A stretch of 64,000 bases of DNA from Pseudarthrobacter enclensis (GCF_001457025.1 NZ_KQ758601.1:248001-312000), one strand, 5' to 3'. Counted from the stretch's first letter, positions 52,024-60,973 are shown. Translations and numbers: made by a program. Notes: generated by a model not told the origin, from the letters alone.

Positions 52024-52057
52024 GGTGTCTCCTTCAGGTCAGGCAAAAGCGGAGGTC

Positions 52058-53560
52058 TCAGGCCGGCAGCGATTCGGATGCCGGGACTGGCGGGTGGGCG
52101 GGAACGGGATCGTCGGACAACCTGCCGTGGGGCAGCAGCACAGCCGCAATGATGCCCAGGGCGTAGGTGGTAGCCAAGGCAACGAAGACGGGCGTGAAGG
52201 CGTTGGCGTAGATGCCCGCAATGTCCGACTGAATGGCTGGGGCGGCGTTGTGGACTGCCTGCGGGGTCAGCGTGGCGCCGTCCAGTCCGTCCGGGAGCCG
52301 GGCGGCCACCGTGGACCCGATCGCGCCGCCGATGATGGCCGTGGCCACCGTGGAACCCACTTGGCGGACCAGGTTGATGGTGGCCGTGATGCTGCCAGTT
52401 TCCCGCGCCGGGGCCGCACCCTGGACCACCGCGACGATCAGGCTCATGAACGCCCCCGTGCCGATGCCCACGGTTCCCATGACGGCCATGGGAACCCAGA
52501 GGGGCAGCCCCGCGGGGAGCACGGCCATCCCGCAGAGTCCGGCAGCTCCCAGCATGGTGCCGAGGATGGGGAAGATCCGGTAGCGTCCCGTCCGGCTGGC
52601 CAGCCAGCCGGTCAGCAGGTTGCTGATCAGCATCCCGAAGACGGTGGCGATGGGCACCAGCCCGGACACGGTGGCGCTGGTCTGGTAGGCCATCTGGACA
52701 TAGGTGGGCAGGTAGGCGGTGATGGAAAACAGTCCGACGCCGATGATTGCCGAGAGCGCGGTGCCGGCGGCGATGGTGCGGTTGGCAAAGTAGCGGAACG
52801 GGATGATGGGTTCCGGAGCCCTGCACTCAATGGCGTAGAAGGCGGCGAATCCCGCGGCGCTGGCCGCCAGGGCGGCGGCGGTGGCGCCTCCCCCGGTGCC
52901 GTCGGCCGCCCAGGTCACGCCGAGCACCAGCGCCACGAGGGCGGCGGTGAAGACAGCGGCACCCGGGACATCCAGCCGGCCGGCGGCTCCGCCCGGTTCA
53001 ACCCGGGGGACGGCCACGAGGGCGAGTCCCAGCGCGGCGGCGCCCACCGGCAGGTTGATCCAGAAGACCCAGGACCAGCCCCAGTAGTCGGTGATGGCAC
53101 CGCCCAGCACCGGCCCGGCGAGGATGGCGATGGGAAACGCCGCACCGATGATGGCCATGTAGCGCGGCCGTTCACGCTGGGTGGTGACCCGGGCAATGAT
53201 GGTCTGGGACATCAGCTGGAGCCCCGCGGAACTCATGCCCTGCACCACGCGGGCGGCGATGAGCCACGCCATGCTGGAGGCGAATCCGCAGGCCAGGGAG
53301 GCCACGAGGAAAACGGCGAGGGAAACGAGGAACACCTTCCGCGGTCCCAGGACATCCCCCAGCCTGCCGAGGACCGGCAGCAGGACGGTGCTGGCGAGGG
53401 TGTACCCCACCACCACCCAGCTCATCAGCTGCAGGGCCCCAAGGTCGCCGGCGATGGTGGCCAGCGAGGTGGAAACAACAGTGTGGTCGAGCGCTCCCAG
53501 GAAGGACACCGTGAGGAGCGAGGCAACAAGGAGGCGGAGCCTCATAGGCGATAGCGGCAT
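52058..53560 (-). CDS. DHA2-family MFS exporter (EmrB/QacA type)
   Basis: 500-residue membrane protein with 14 predicted helices. Motif A appears as GRLGDVLGPRKVF, DHTVVSTSLATIAGDL in helix 1 is the DHA2 D1 motif, and GPVLGGAITDYWGWSWVFWINLPVG is motif C plus the following helix. ATG 53560 is the start; a 16-bp palindrome (53570-53585) covers its ribosome-binding region. It may import or export a plant aromatic or intermediates of the neighbouring pathway. Confidence 0.88.
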   Translation of the reverse strand: MPLSPMRLRLLVASLLTVSFLGALDHTVVSTSLATIAGDLGALQLMSWVVVGYTLASTVLLPVLGRLGDVLGPRKVFLVSLAVFLVASLACGFASSMAWLIAARVVQGMSSAGLQLMSQTIIARVTTQRERPRYMAIIGAAFPIAILAGPVLGGAITDYWGWSWVFWINLPVGAAALGLALVAVPRVEPGGAAGRLDVPGAAVFTAALVALVLGVTWAADGTGGGATAAALAASAAGFAAFYAIECRAPEPIIPFRYFANRTIAAGTALSAIIGVGLFSITAYLPTYVQMAYQTSATVSGLVPIATVFGMLISNLLTGWLASRTGRYRIFPILGTMLGAAGLCGMAVLPAGLPLWVPMAVMGTVGIGTGAFMSLIVAVVQGAAPARETGSITATINLVRQVGSTVATAIIGGAIGSTVAARLPDGLDGATLTPQAVHNAAPAIQSDIAGIYANAFTPVFVALATTYALGIIAAVLLPHGRLSDDPVPAHPPVPASESLPA

Positions 53561-53569
53561 GATGGTTCT

Positions 53570-53585
53570 GCCCGAACGATCGGGC
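53570..53585. promoter_or_regulatory. Palindrome over the DHA2 gene's translation start region
   Basis: GCCCGA (53570-53575) and TCGGGC (53580-53585) flank ACGA, 10-25 nt before the ATG. A TetR/MarR-like operator or an RNA hairpin that masks the start region are both possible. Confidence 0.4.
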
Positions 53586-53679
53586 CGTCGACGCGACTCG
53601 TTGTGCCTCCGCAGCATCGTCACCGCGGAGAACGGGCCCTTCGAGGACCCCAACGCCACTCCCAGTCTACCGGACTTTA

Positions 53680-53713
53680 GTCTGATTGCAACAAAAGATT
53701 GTTGTTATCAGAC
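53680..53713 (-). terminator. AT-rich hairpin ending the ring-cleavage operon
   Basis: GTCTGATTGCAACA (53680-53693) and TGTTGTTATCAGAC (53700-53713) match at 12 of 14 positions and overlap the stop codon of the FAA hydrolase gene. The AT-rich stem is unusual here. It also contains AGTCTGA (53679-53685), seen in the 63.8-kb operator. Confidence 0.55.
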
Positions 53714-54679
53714 GGCCGCGCGGCTGCGCTCCCGGCTGCGGCTCCTGGCACGGGGCAGGGCGGGAGGCACGACGGCGGGACCCACCGTACCGGCCAGCTC
53801 ACCGATGCCTTCCACCACCATGCGCACCTCATCCCCTTCCTGAAGGGGTGGGGGATTCAATTCCCCCGATCGGCCCCAGAGCTCCCCCAGGCAGCCGCCG
53901 TTGCCCACGGTGCCGGAGCCGAAGACGTCCCCGGCCACCACCTTGGAGTTGCGGGAGGCGTAGGCCACCAGTTCGGGAAAGGGCCAGCCCATGTTGGACA
54001 CCAGGTCCTCGCCGACGCGTTCGCCGTTGACGTGGACCTCGGCGCGGACGGCCAGGAAGCCGTCGGCGTCCAGGAATGGCTCGAGCTCATCGGCCGTGAC
54101 GATCCACGGGCCCAGGCTGGTGCCGAAGTCCTTGCCCTTGGCCGGACCCAGCCGGACTTTCATCTCCCGGGACTGGATGTCACGGGCGGACCAGTCGTTC
54201 ATGATGGTGTAGCCGAAGATGGCGGCACCGGCGTCCGCGGCGTCCAGGTTGGAGCCGCCGGGGCCGCCCAGCACGGCCGCCACCTCCAGCTCGAAGTCCA
54301 GCCGCTCGGTCACCGGCGGGGCCACGGCTTCATCAGGCCCCAGGACGGTGTGCGGGTTGGTGAAGTAGAAGGTGGGTGCCTGGTACCACTCGGGCACCAC
54401 TTCGCTCTTGCCGTCCACGGATGCGCTGACGCCTTCCACGTGTTCCTCGAACGCCACGAAGTCGCGGATCGAGGCCGGAACCAGCGGCGCCAGGAGGCGG
54501 ACGGCGTCAAGCGGCCGGCCGGCGTCGTCCTTCACCTGTCCGAACAGGCCCCGGGCGCGCTTCAGGCCCTGGGCCAGGACCTTCGCCACCGTCAGGTTGT
54601 CCGGGAACGGCACCGCGCGGCCGCCCACCACGAAGCCTTCCCCGATGTCCGGCCCGTCCTCCCAACGTGCCAGCCTCAT
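53708..54679 (-). CDS. Fumarylacetoacetate hydrolase family protein (1)
   Basis: 323-residue FAH-fold enzyme for hydrolysis, hydration or decarboxylation of oxo-acids from ring cleavage. Metal-binding Glu/Glu/Asp appear in LDFELEVAAVLGG and FGYTIMNDWSARDIQ. The C-terminal GDVFGSGTVGNGGCLGELWG block is typical of the longer, fumarylacetoacetase-like branch. The ATG at 54679 overlaps the upstream amidohydrolase stop by 4 nt. Last gene of the ring-cleavage operon. Confidence 0.87.
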   Translation of the reverse strand: MRLARWEDGPDIGEGFVVGGRAVPFPDNLTVAKVLAQGLKRARGLFGQVKDDAGRPLDAVRLLAPLVPASIRDFVAFEEHVEGVSASVDGKSEVVPEWYQAPTFYFTNPHTVLGPDEAVAPPVTERLDFELEVAAVLGGPGGSNLDAADAGAAIFGYTIMNDWSARDIQSREMKVRLGPAKGKDFGTSLGPWIVTADELEPFLDADGFLAVRAEVHVNGERVGEDLVSNMGWPFPELVAYASRNSKVVAGDVFGSGTVGNGGCLGELWGRSGELNPPPLQEGDEVRMVVEGIGELAGTVGPAVVPPALPRARSRSRERSRAAV

Positions 54680-55698
54680 GCGCCCACCTGCTGGGCTGGG
54701 CGCACCTGGCCGGCCAGGAGGGCTTCGGCGTTGCCGGAGAGGATCTGCTCCGTGGCGGCGGCGGGCAGGCCTGCGTTGCGCACCTCTGCCACCGGGTCCT
54801 GCGGGCCCATGTCGAACGGGAAGTCGCTGCCCATCAGGACGCGGGATGCCCCGGCGGCTTCCACGAGGTGCGCGAGGGCGCGGGGATCGTGGACCACGGT
54901 GTCGAACCAGATGCGCTGCAGGTAGCTGGAGGGTTCGTGGGCGCAGCCATGCGCTTCGGGGCGGACCCGCCAGGCGTGGTTGGAGCGGCCGATGGCGGTG
55001 GGCAGGTAGCCGCCGCCGTGTGCGGCCACGATTTTCAGGCCGGGGTGGCGGTCCAGGACGCCGGAGAAGATCAGGTGGGACAGGGCCACCGCGTTTTCGG
55101 TGGGCTGGCCCACGGTGTTGGAGAGGTAGTAGCGGTCCAGGCGTTCGTCGAGGCTGCAGCCGAACGGGTGCAGGAACACGATGGCACCCAGCTCCCCGGC
55201 GCGGCTCCAGAACGGCTCGAGGCGCGGGTCGGACAGTTCGACGTCTCCGGCGAAGGAGGAGATTTCGACGCCCGCCATGCCGCGCTTCAGCATGGCGTCG
55301 TCCAGGCACTCCACCAATCGGCCCGGGTGCTGCAACGGCACGAGGCCGAGGCCGGTGAGCCGGTCCGGGGCGTTGGCCACGTGCTCGGCGACCATCCGGT
55401 TGGCCTCGGTGGCGATCCACACCGCCAGGTCCTCGCCGGCCCAGGGGTAGAAGTGGCTGGGTGAAGCACTGACCCACTGCCGGTCGACGCCCTGCCGGTC
55501 CATGGCCGCGAGCCGGGCTCCGGCGTCGGTCAGGAGCGGGAAGCGCTCGCCGATCATCCGGCCGGAGGCGGCAAGGCTTTCGGGGCCGTTGCGGCGGGCA
55601 TCCAGGGCGGCGGCTTCCCGGAAGGCTTCCGGGGCGCGCCGTTCAACTTCTGCCTGAAGGGCGGGAAGGAGGACGTGGGCGTGGACGTCGGTGGTCAT
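54676..55698 (-). CDS. ACMSD-like amidohydrolase/decarboxylase
   Basis: 340-residue metal-dependent TIM-barrel protein. TTDVHAHVL supplies the HxH metal pair, HPFGCSLDE the third His region, AAHGGGYLP a further His, and MGSDFPFDMG the catalytic Asp. This is the amidohydrolase-2 pattern of ACMSD, o-pyrocatechuate and gamma-resorcylate decarboxylases. A decarboxylation step after or before ring cleavage is likely. It overlaps its neighbours by 4 nt on both sides (ATGA). Confidence 0.85.
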   Translation of the reverse strand: MTTDVHAHVLLPALQAEVERRAPEAFREAAALDARRNGPESLAASGRMIGERFPLLTDAGARLAAMDRQGVDRQWVSASPSHFYPWAGEDLAVWIATEANRMVAEHVANAPDRLTGLGLVPLQHPGRLVECLDDAMLKRGMAGVEISSFAGDVELSDPRLEPFWSRAGELGAIVFLHPFGCSLDERLDRYYLSNTVGQPTENAVALSHLIFSGVLDRHPGLKIVAAHGGGYLPTAIGRSNHAWRVRPEAHGCAHEPSSYLQRIWFDTVVHDPRALAHLVEAAGASRVLMGSDFPFDMGPQDPVAEVRNAGLPAAATEQILSGNAEALLAGQVRPAQQVGA

Positions 55699-56831
55699 GC
55701 CGGCACCGCCATCCGGTTGGCGATCCCGAAGATCAGGCCCGGCGCGTCGGCGTCGCGGTTGCCTTCGATCTGCCACTGGCCAAGCTGGACGGAGGCTTCC
55801 ACCACCGCCTGGGCGCGGGGCACGCGCCGTTCGTGGAAGGTGTCCCAGAGGCGGTCGTCCACGGCGTCGGCGGCCACCAGGAGTTCGGCAAGCACCACGG
55901 CGTCTTCCAGCGCCTGGGCTGCCCCCTGGGCGATGGTGGGCGGGCAGCTGTGCGCGGCGTCGCCGATGATGACGGCCCGGCCGCGGTTCCACCGGCCGGG
56001 CACCAGGTGCTTGGTGAACCAGGTGTAGTTGACCTTGGCGTCGGCGGTCAGGTCTTCGCGGATGGCGTTCCAGGGGCCGCCGTAGGCCATTGACTCGCCG
56101 CGCATGATGTTGGCGGCTTCCTCTCCGGTGACGCCGAACCGGTCCTGGGCCTTTTCGACGAGGAAGGCGTACATGGTGTCCTCGCCGGTGGGCGTGTAAC
56201 CGGCAATGTAGACGGGACCGCCGTAGTAGAGCTCACTGTGCTCAACGTCCTGCGGCCGGGACACGAACGCCCGCCAAATGCCCATACCGGTGGTTTCGGG
56301 CCTGGTGTCAATGCCCATCAGGTCACGGACGGTGGAGTTGATCCCGTCCGCCCCGATGAGGAGGTCGTAGGTTCCGGCCGGGGCTCCGTTAACGGCGACG
56401 TCCACGGCATCCCCGTCCCGCAGCTCCAGGCCCGTGACCTTGGAGCCGAAGTGCACGGCGGCGCCTGACTTCTCTGCATGCTGCAGCAGGATCTTCGCCA
56501 GGTCCGGCCGGTACATGCCCATGCAGGCGGGGTAGTCGGGGCCGCCGGTCTTGACCTCGGGCAGCTCCGCGATGACCGGGGCGTCCGGCCCGGGCGCCCG
56601 GAGCGTGAGGCCTTCGAAGGAAAGCCCCTTCGCCTGGACGTCCTGCCACACGCCGAGGGCGTCGAAGACCCGCAGGGCGTTGCCCTGGAGGGTGATGCCG
56701 GAGCCAAGGGCGCTGAGTTCCGGTTTGGCTTCGAAGACGTCGACGGCGACGCCGGCCTTGGCGAGCTGGATGGCGGCCGCCATGGCAGCGACACCGCTGC
56801 CGGCGATGGCGACCTTCTTAACTGCTGTCAT
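55695..56831 (-). CDS. FAD-dependent aromatic monooxygenase
   Basis: 378-residue group A flavin hydroxylase (PHBH/salicylate hydroxylase type). The FAD motif is AGSGVAAMAAAIQLAKAG, with Ala in the last Gly position. The second motif is LIGADGINSTVR (DG motif) near 160 and the third GDAAHSCPPTIAQGAAQALEDA near 290. It adds a hydroxyl next to an existing one, producing a catechol for the extradiol dioxygenase in the same cluster. ATG 56831 follows AAGGGG. Confidence 0.87.
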   Translation of the reverse strand: MTAVKKVAIAGSGVAAMAAAIQLAKAGVAVDVFEAKPELSALGSGITLQGNALRVFDALGVWQDVQAKGLSFEGLTLRAPGPDAPVIAELPEVKTGGPDYPACMGMYRPDLAKILLQHAEKSGAAVHFGSKVTGLELRDGDAVDVAVNGAPAGTYDLLIGADGINSTVRDLMGIDTRPETTGMGIWRAFVSRPQDVEHSELYYGGPVYIAGYTPTGEDTMYAFLVEKAQDRFGVTGEEAANIMRGESMAYGGPWNAIREDLTADAKVNYTWFTKHLVPGRWNRGRAVIIGDAAHSCPPTIAQGAAQALEDAVVLAELLVAADAVDDRLWDTFHERRVPRAQAVVEASVQLGQWQIEGNRDADAPGLIFGIANRMAVPA

Positions 56832-56901
56832 GGTGAACCCCTTCGTTCTGGGTGGGTTGGGTGCGGCGGACCGGTTTGGCAGTCCGGCCGGTGGATCCGT
56901 C

Positions 56902-57930
56902 CTAGAGGATGGCCACGGGATTGATGGGTGAGCCTACTGCCCCGGTGATGGGCAGCGGCGCCGCCACCAGGAGGAATTCGTAGCGGCCGCGGGTCCGGCA
57001 GGCATCGGCCAGGGCATCGAGGTCCCACAGCTCGCCCACCGTCAGCCCCATGTTGGGAATGACCACCTGGTGGAGCGGCTGGAAGGCGGGAACATCGAAT
57101 TCGTTGGGCCGGACCTCGAAGCCCCAGGTGTCCGTGGCAATCGCGGCGATTTCGGTGCGGTGGAGCCAGCCGGCGGTGGTCAGGGACAGCCCGGGTGCTG
57201 CGCCGCCGGCATAGTCGCCCCAGCCGTCGCGGCGGGCCCTGGCCAGCTGGCCGGTCCTGACCAGGACGATGTCGCCCCGGCCCACGGCGCTGGTGGCGCC
57301 CTGCGCGGCGGCGCAGGACTCCAAATCTGCGGTGGTGATGGCATAGCCGTCAGGCAGTTCGCCGGTGTCCGGCTGCAGGTGCCGGCCCAGGTCCAGCAGG
57401 ACGCCGCGGGAAACAGGCGACGCCGCCGCGTGCTCGATGCCGGTGACCAGGTCGCCGTCGCTGGTCACCACGTCGCCGGCGCGGCGGCCGTTCCAGGCCA
57501 TGCCGTGGTCGAAGATGTGGCCCAGCCCGTCCCATTGGGTGGAGCATTGCAGCGGCATGGCGATTACATCATCCGCGCCGCCCAGGCCGTGCGGGAACCC
57601 CTGGGTGCCGCGTTCGGCGTCGGTGCCGGTGTCAAGCATGGTGTGGACCGGATTGGTGCGGCGCCGCCACCCCTTCTGCGGCCCGTTCATGTCGAACGGC
57701 TGCGAGAGCGAGATGGTCAGACCCTCGGACACCAGCGATGCGGCCTGCAGCCGCTTCCCGTCGTCGATGAAGTTCAGCGTGCCGAGCGCGTCCTCGCTCC
57801 CCCAGCGCCCCCAGTTGCGGTACGCCTCGGCCCGGCGCCGGATCTCGCCGTCGGGATCGTTGCGGTCCAGGAGGTCCGGATCGGCGAGCGCCGGCGCGCC
57901 GGCCAGGGTGTCCCGGGGGTGAACGCTCAC
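56902..57930 (-). CDS. Cyclase-family (kynurenine-formamidase-like) protein
   Basis: 342-residue PF04199-type hydrolase. In kynurenine formamidase the metal motif is HxGTHxDxxxH; here the matching block reads STQWDGLGHIFDHG, so the first His is replaced, as in a distinct subgroup. GRGDIVLVRTG and DTWGFEVRP are conserved further on. It may hydrolyse an amide, lactone or enol product in the ring-cleavage route. GTG 57930 overlaps the preceding FAH gene by 4 nt. Confidence 0.8.
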   Translation of the reverse strand: MSVHPRDTLAGAPALADPDLLDRNDPDGEIRRRAEAYRNWGRWGSEDALGTLNFIDDGKRLQAASLVSEGLTISLSQPFDMNGPQKGWRRRTNPVHTMLDTGTDAERGTQGFPHGLGGADDVIAMPLQCSTQWDGLGHIFDHGMAWNGRRAGDVVTSDGDLVTGIEHAAASPVSRGVLLDLGRHLQPDTGELPDGYAITTADLESCAAAQGATSAVGRGDIVLVRTGQLARARRDGWGDYAGGAAPGLSLTTAGWLHRTEIAAIATDTWGFEVRPNEFDVPAFQPLHQVVIPNMGLTVGELWDLDALADACRTRGRYEFLLVAAPLPITGAVGSPINPVAIL

Positions 57931-58892
57931 TGTCCCTCCCCCACGCAGCGGACCACCTGGGTGCCCAGGCCTTCGATGCTGCCGGTCATGACGTCGCCGT
58001 CGCGCAGGAGGCGCCCCCAGTGCGCGCCGTTGCCTGCGGGGCTGCCGGTGAGCAGGAGGTCGCCCGGGAGCAGCGGCATGTTCTGCGAGGCTGCGGAGAC
58101 CAGAGCGGGGATGTCGAAGAGCAGGTCATCGGTGGTGGCGTCCTGCATGACCTTGCCGTTGAGCTCGAGCCGGACCTTGAGGTTGGCGGGCTCCACGAAG
58201 GGCGCCGGCACCAGGAACGGGCCAGTGGGCAGGAAGCCGGGGGCGTTCTTGCCGCGGTACCAGTCGGTGCCGATTTCCTTCATGTCGCGGCGGAACACCA
58301 GGTCCCGGGTGGTGATGTCGTTGACGATGGTGTAGCCGGCAACGTGGTCCATGGCCGCGTCGCGGGAGACGCGGAAGGCTTCGGCACCGATCACGACGGC
58401 GAGTTCGAGTTCCCAGTCATGCTTCGCGCTGTAGCCGGGCAGCACGAGCGGCACGTCGTCGCCCACCACGCAGGCGGGCAGGCCGATGAAGAAGTAGGGC
58501 TCGCCGTGCTCCCTGCGCTCGTCCATCATCCGGCCGGCCCATTCGCGGGCCTCTTCGGGACTGCGCGGATCATCCTTGTCCAGGCCGGCCACCACGAGGT
58601 CGATGACGTGGGTGCGGTAATTCGCCCCCGTCTGCAGCACCTGCCGCGGCTCCACCGGTGCCGTCAGTTCGACGCTGTCGAGCGGAAGCCAGGGCCCGTC
58701 CGCTTCCGCGATGTCCTGCAGGCGGTCCCAGTCCGGTGCCGCGAGGAAGCCGTTGAGGCCCCCTGCGCCCAGGTCTTCCGGTGCCAGCGGGCGGATCCGG
58801 TCACCTGCCGCCAGCCCGAGGTGTACGGCGTCCCCGTCCCGGTAGCGGGCAAAGGCGAATGGCGCGGCCAGGTGGCCCGACGTCGTCGTCAT
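57927..58892 (-). CDS. Fumarylacetoacetate hydrolase family protein (2)
   Basis: 321-residue FAH-fold enzyme. HDWELELAVVIGAEA gives the Glu ligands and VAGYTIVNDITTRDLVFR the Asp. The C-terminal LLPGDLLLTGSPAGNGAHWGRLL block and shorter N-terminal domain resemble ureidoglycolate lyase/2-oxohept-3-ene-dioate hydratase-isomerase types, different from the paralogue at 53708. I chose ATG 58892 because GGGAGA lies 7 nt upstream; ATG 58907 adds five residues. Confidence 0.85.
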   Translation of the reverse strand: MTTTSGHLAAPFAFARYRDGDAVHLGLAAGDRIRPLAPEDLGAGGLNGFLAAPDWDRLQDIAEADGPWLPLDSVELTAPVEPRQVLQTGANYRTHVIDLVVAGLDKDDPRSPEEAREWAGRMMDERREHGEPYFFIGLPACVVGDDVPLVLPGYSAKHDWELELAVVIGAEAFRVSRDAAMDHVAGYTIVNDITTRDLVFRRDMKEIGTDWYRGKNAPGFLPTGPFLVPAPFVEPANLKVRLELNGKVMQDATTDDLLFDIPALVSAASQNMPLLPGDLLLTGSPAGNGAHWGRLLRDGDVMTGSIEGLGTQVVRCVGEGQ

Positions 58893-58977
58893 GTGTATGT
58901 CTCCCATCGCGGACCGGAATGCGGCCCGCTTCTATTCAATGCCGGTAACGGACATCAGTACATCTTTTTGTGCTTAT

Positions 58978-59028
58978 ACCGGGCATCAGCGGCACGGATG
59001 GTTTCCGACCGCGCCGCCGATGCCCGGT
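58978..59028 (-). terminator. Hairpin between dioxygenase and FAH genes
   Basis: A 16-bp stem (58978-58993 with 59013-59028, one wobble) starts 12 nt after the dioxygenase stop. It may partly terminate or stabilise the first cistron of the operon. Confidence 0.6.
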
Positions 59029-59039
59029 ACGCCGCCTTG

Positions 59040-60059
59040 CTAGCCGCGGCCCTGGACTGCGTAGGGGTTCAGGAGTGCCGCCTTCATCTCGTCGGAGGCT
59101 CCTTCCTCGGTGGCGGTGAACCCTTCCGCCTGCGGGAAGGACTCGGTCATGGAGTGGGGCATGGCGCCGTTGCGGTAGAAGTTGTTGGACCCCTCGGAGG
59201 GCTTCCAGGTGTTGGGCTCCCAGTCCGGCACGTAGTTGCGGTAGCCGCCGGAGTTGAGTTCCACACGCAGGCCGCTCGGTTCGCGGAAGTAGAGGAAGTT
59301 CTGCTCGCCCACGCCGTGGATGGAGGGGCCGTATTCCATGGGGGTGCCGTTTTCCATGAGCACGTCGGCGGTGCGCAGCAGGTCCTCGTGGGTGTCCACC
59401 CAGAAGGCGATGTGGTTCACCCGGCCGGCCCGGCTGGAGGTGTCCTTGACCACGCCCAGGTCGTGCGATTTCTCGTTGGTGGTGAGGACCGAGAAGACGG
59501 TGATGGGGGCCTCGTCCAGGTCCACGAAGGCCATGGTGCGGAAGCCGAGGGTGCCGCTGTACCACTTGGCGAAGCCGCGGACATCGCTGCTGGCCACCGT
59601 GACATGGTCCAGGAACCGGGGTGCGGCGGCGTGGCTGCTGCGCTTCTCCGGGCGGTCCGGGTAGATGGAGGCGTGGTCGGCGTCCGCTTCGAAGCGGTCC
59701 ACGTCCCAGAACAGCTTCATGGTGTGCCCGTAGGGGCCTGTAAAGGTATAGGCCTTGCCGTGCCGGTGGCCGGATGCGGCCCAGGTGCCGGTGACGCCGT
59801 GCTCCTCGATGTTGCTGACCGCCGTGTCGAGGGCTTCCGGGCTGGTGACCCGCCACGCCATGGCGGCCAGTGCGGGCTCGGCGCCCGGGACGACCACCAG
59901 GCTGTAGTGGTAGTAGTCGCCCCAGCAGCGCAGGTAGACCCTTCCGTCCAGGCGGTCAACGATCCGCATGCCGAACTTCTCTTCGTAGAAGCGTGCCGAC
60001 GCGTCAACATCCGGGCTGGCAATTTCCAGGTGGGCCAGGTGGGAGAGCAGCTTGATCAT
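59040..60059 (-). CDS. Type I extradiol ring-cleavage dioxygenase (VOC)
   Basis: 339-residue two-domain catechol 2,3-dioxygenase-like enzyme that opens the ring beside a catechol. The catalytic C-terminal domain carries the 2-His-1-Glu metal triad: His in FLDHVTV near 150, His in RVNHIAFW near 220 and Glu in LRVELNSGG near 272. The size and order resemble homoprotocatechuate 2,3-dioxygenases known from Arthrobacter. AAAGGA precedes ATG 60059. First gene of the leftward catabolic operon; CATAAG lies 59 nt upstream. Confidence 0.88.
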   Translation of the reverse strand: MIKLLSHLAHLEIASPDVDASARFYEEKFGMRIVDRLDGRVYLRCWGDYYHYSLVVVPGAEPALAAMAWRVTSPEALDTAVSNIEEHGVTGTWAASGHRHGKAYTFTGPYGHTMKLFWDVDRFEADADHASIYPDRPEKRSSHAAAPRFLDHVTVASSDVRGFAKWYSGTLGFRTMAFVDLDEAPITVFSVLTTNEKSHDLGVVKDTSSRAGRVNHIAFWVDTHEDLLRTADVLMENGTPMEYGPSIHGVGEQNFLYFREPSGLRVELNSGGYRNYVPDWEPNTWKPSEGSNNFYRNGAMPHSMTESFPQAEGFTATEEGASDEMKAALLNPYAVQGRG

Positions 60060-60160
60060 CTTCGATCCTTTCAGTGGCTGTGTTGGTGCTCACCTTCAAT
60101 GGTGGCTACGACAGACGCATAAGGGAAGGGGATATTACCTATGCTCGGAATCCATGTCGT

Positions 60161-60973
60161 TTATGCGGAGCTCATGGCGCTGACCACGGCGGCGTCCAGC
60201 AGCAGTTCGCGGAGGTCGGACACCTCCCGGCTATCGGCGCACGCCGCGGCGGCCCGCCGCAGCGCCAGGCGCGCGGAGGCTTCGAAACGGGCCGGAGCAA
60301 CGAGGCCGCCGTCCGCCGTCGACCGCTGGACGCGTGCCAGGCCGGCCGGCTGGTCGATGGTCACCTCGGTCCGGACAGTTCCCAGCGCCAGCACTCTTAC
60401 CAGTCCCCCGCAGCGCTTCCCCTGCAGGACAGCAGCCAGGACGGAGACCGGGACGGCCCCGCCCGGCAGGCCGGCATCCAGCAGGGCCATCCTGCCGTGC
60501 GGCGTGGCGGCCGCGGACCGCAGCGCCGGCGGCACGTCCGGCGCACCGGCGAGCGTCCGGGCCCAGCCGACAGCGTCCCGCAGCACGGCCTCGAAGCCTG
60601 CCGATGCTGCCGCTGCCTCGATCGATATCAGTGTGGGTCCGTCCTCCCGGCCGGACAGCGCATCCGCCGCGACGTCCGGACGCAGCCGCGGGCGCTCCAC
60701 GATGACGGGGATGTCCGGCGGCATGTCCAGCGCGTCGACGGCTTCCGGAGGCACGGTGACGGGGTCCGCCACAATGGCGGCCGCAGCACCGGCGTCGCGT
60801 GCCGCCAGGATGCCGCGCCACCAGGGCCCGACGCCGGGAACCACCACCAGCGCGCCGCGCACCTGGGCACTGCCCGCGGGATCCAGCGGCACGGCGGTGA
60901 CCGGCAGTTGCGCAGCCGCGGCGTGATAGGCCGGCAGTTCCGTGACAATCCGCAGTCCGCGCGGCCCGCTCAC
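60161..60973 (-). CDS. Unrecognised 270-residue protein coupled to a Gfo/Idh/MocA gene
   Basis: I do not recognise the family. The sequence is Ala/Val/Pro-rich and soluble in appearance. Two alpha/beta blocks are visible: GALVVVPGVGPWWRGILAARDAGA followed by AAIVADPVTVP, and a second around PTLISIEAAAASAGFEAVLRDA. The C-terminal 70 residues look like a beta sheet (VRVLALGTVRTEVTIDQPAGLARVQR) and two helices, reminiscent of the Gfo/Idh/MocA C-terminal sheet. GTG 60973 overlaps the oxidoreductase stop by 4 nt, so it is probably its partner. Confidence 0.55.
   Translation of the reverse strand: MSGPRGLRIVTELPAYHAAAAQLPVTAVPLDPAGSAQVRGALVVVPGVGPWWRGILAARDAGAAAAIVADPVTVPPEAVDALDMPPDIPVIVERPRLRPDVAADALSGREDGPTLISIEAAAASAGFEAVLRDAVGWARTLAGAPDVPPALRSAAATPHGRMALLDAGLPGGAVPVSVLAAVLQGKRCGGLVRVLALGTVRTEVTIDQPAGLARVQRSTADGGLVAPARFEASARLALRRAAAACADSREVSDLRELLLDAAVVSAMSSA

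Noticed and set aside
58020..60122. Open frame of 700 codons on the plus strand across the dioxygenase and FAH genes
   Set aside because: Spans two convincing genes and their intergenic hairpin; codon-position bias fits the minus-strand genes.
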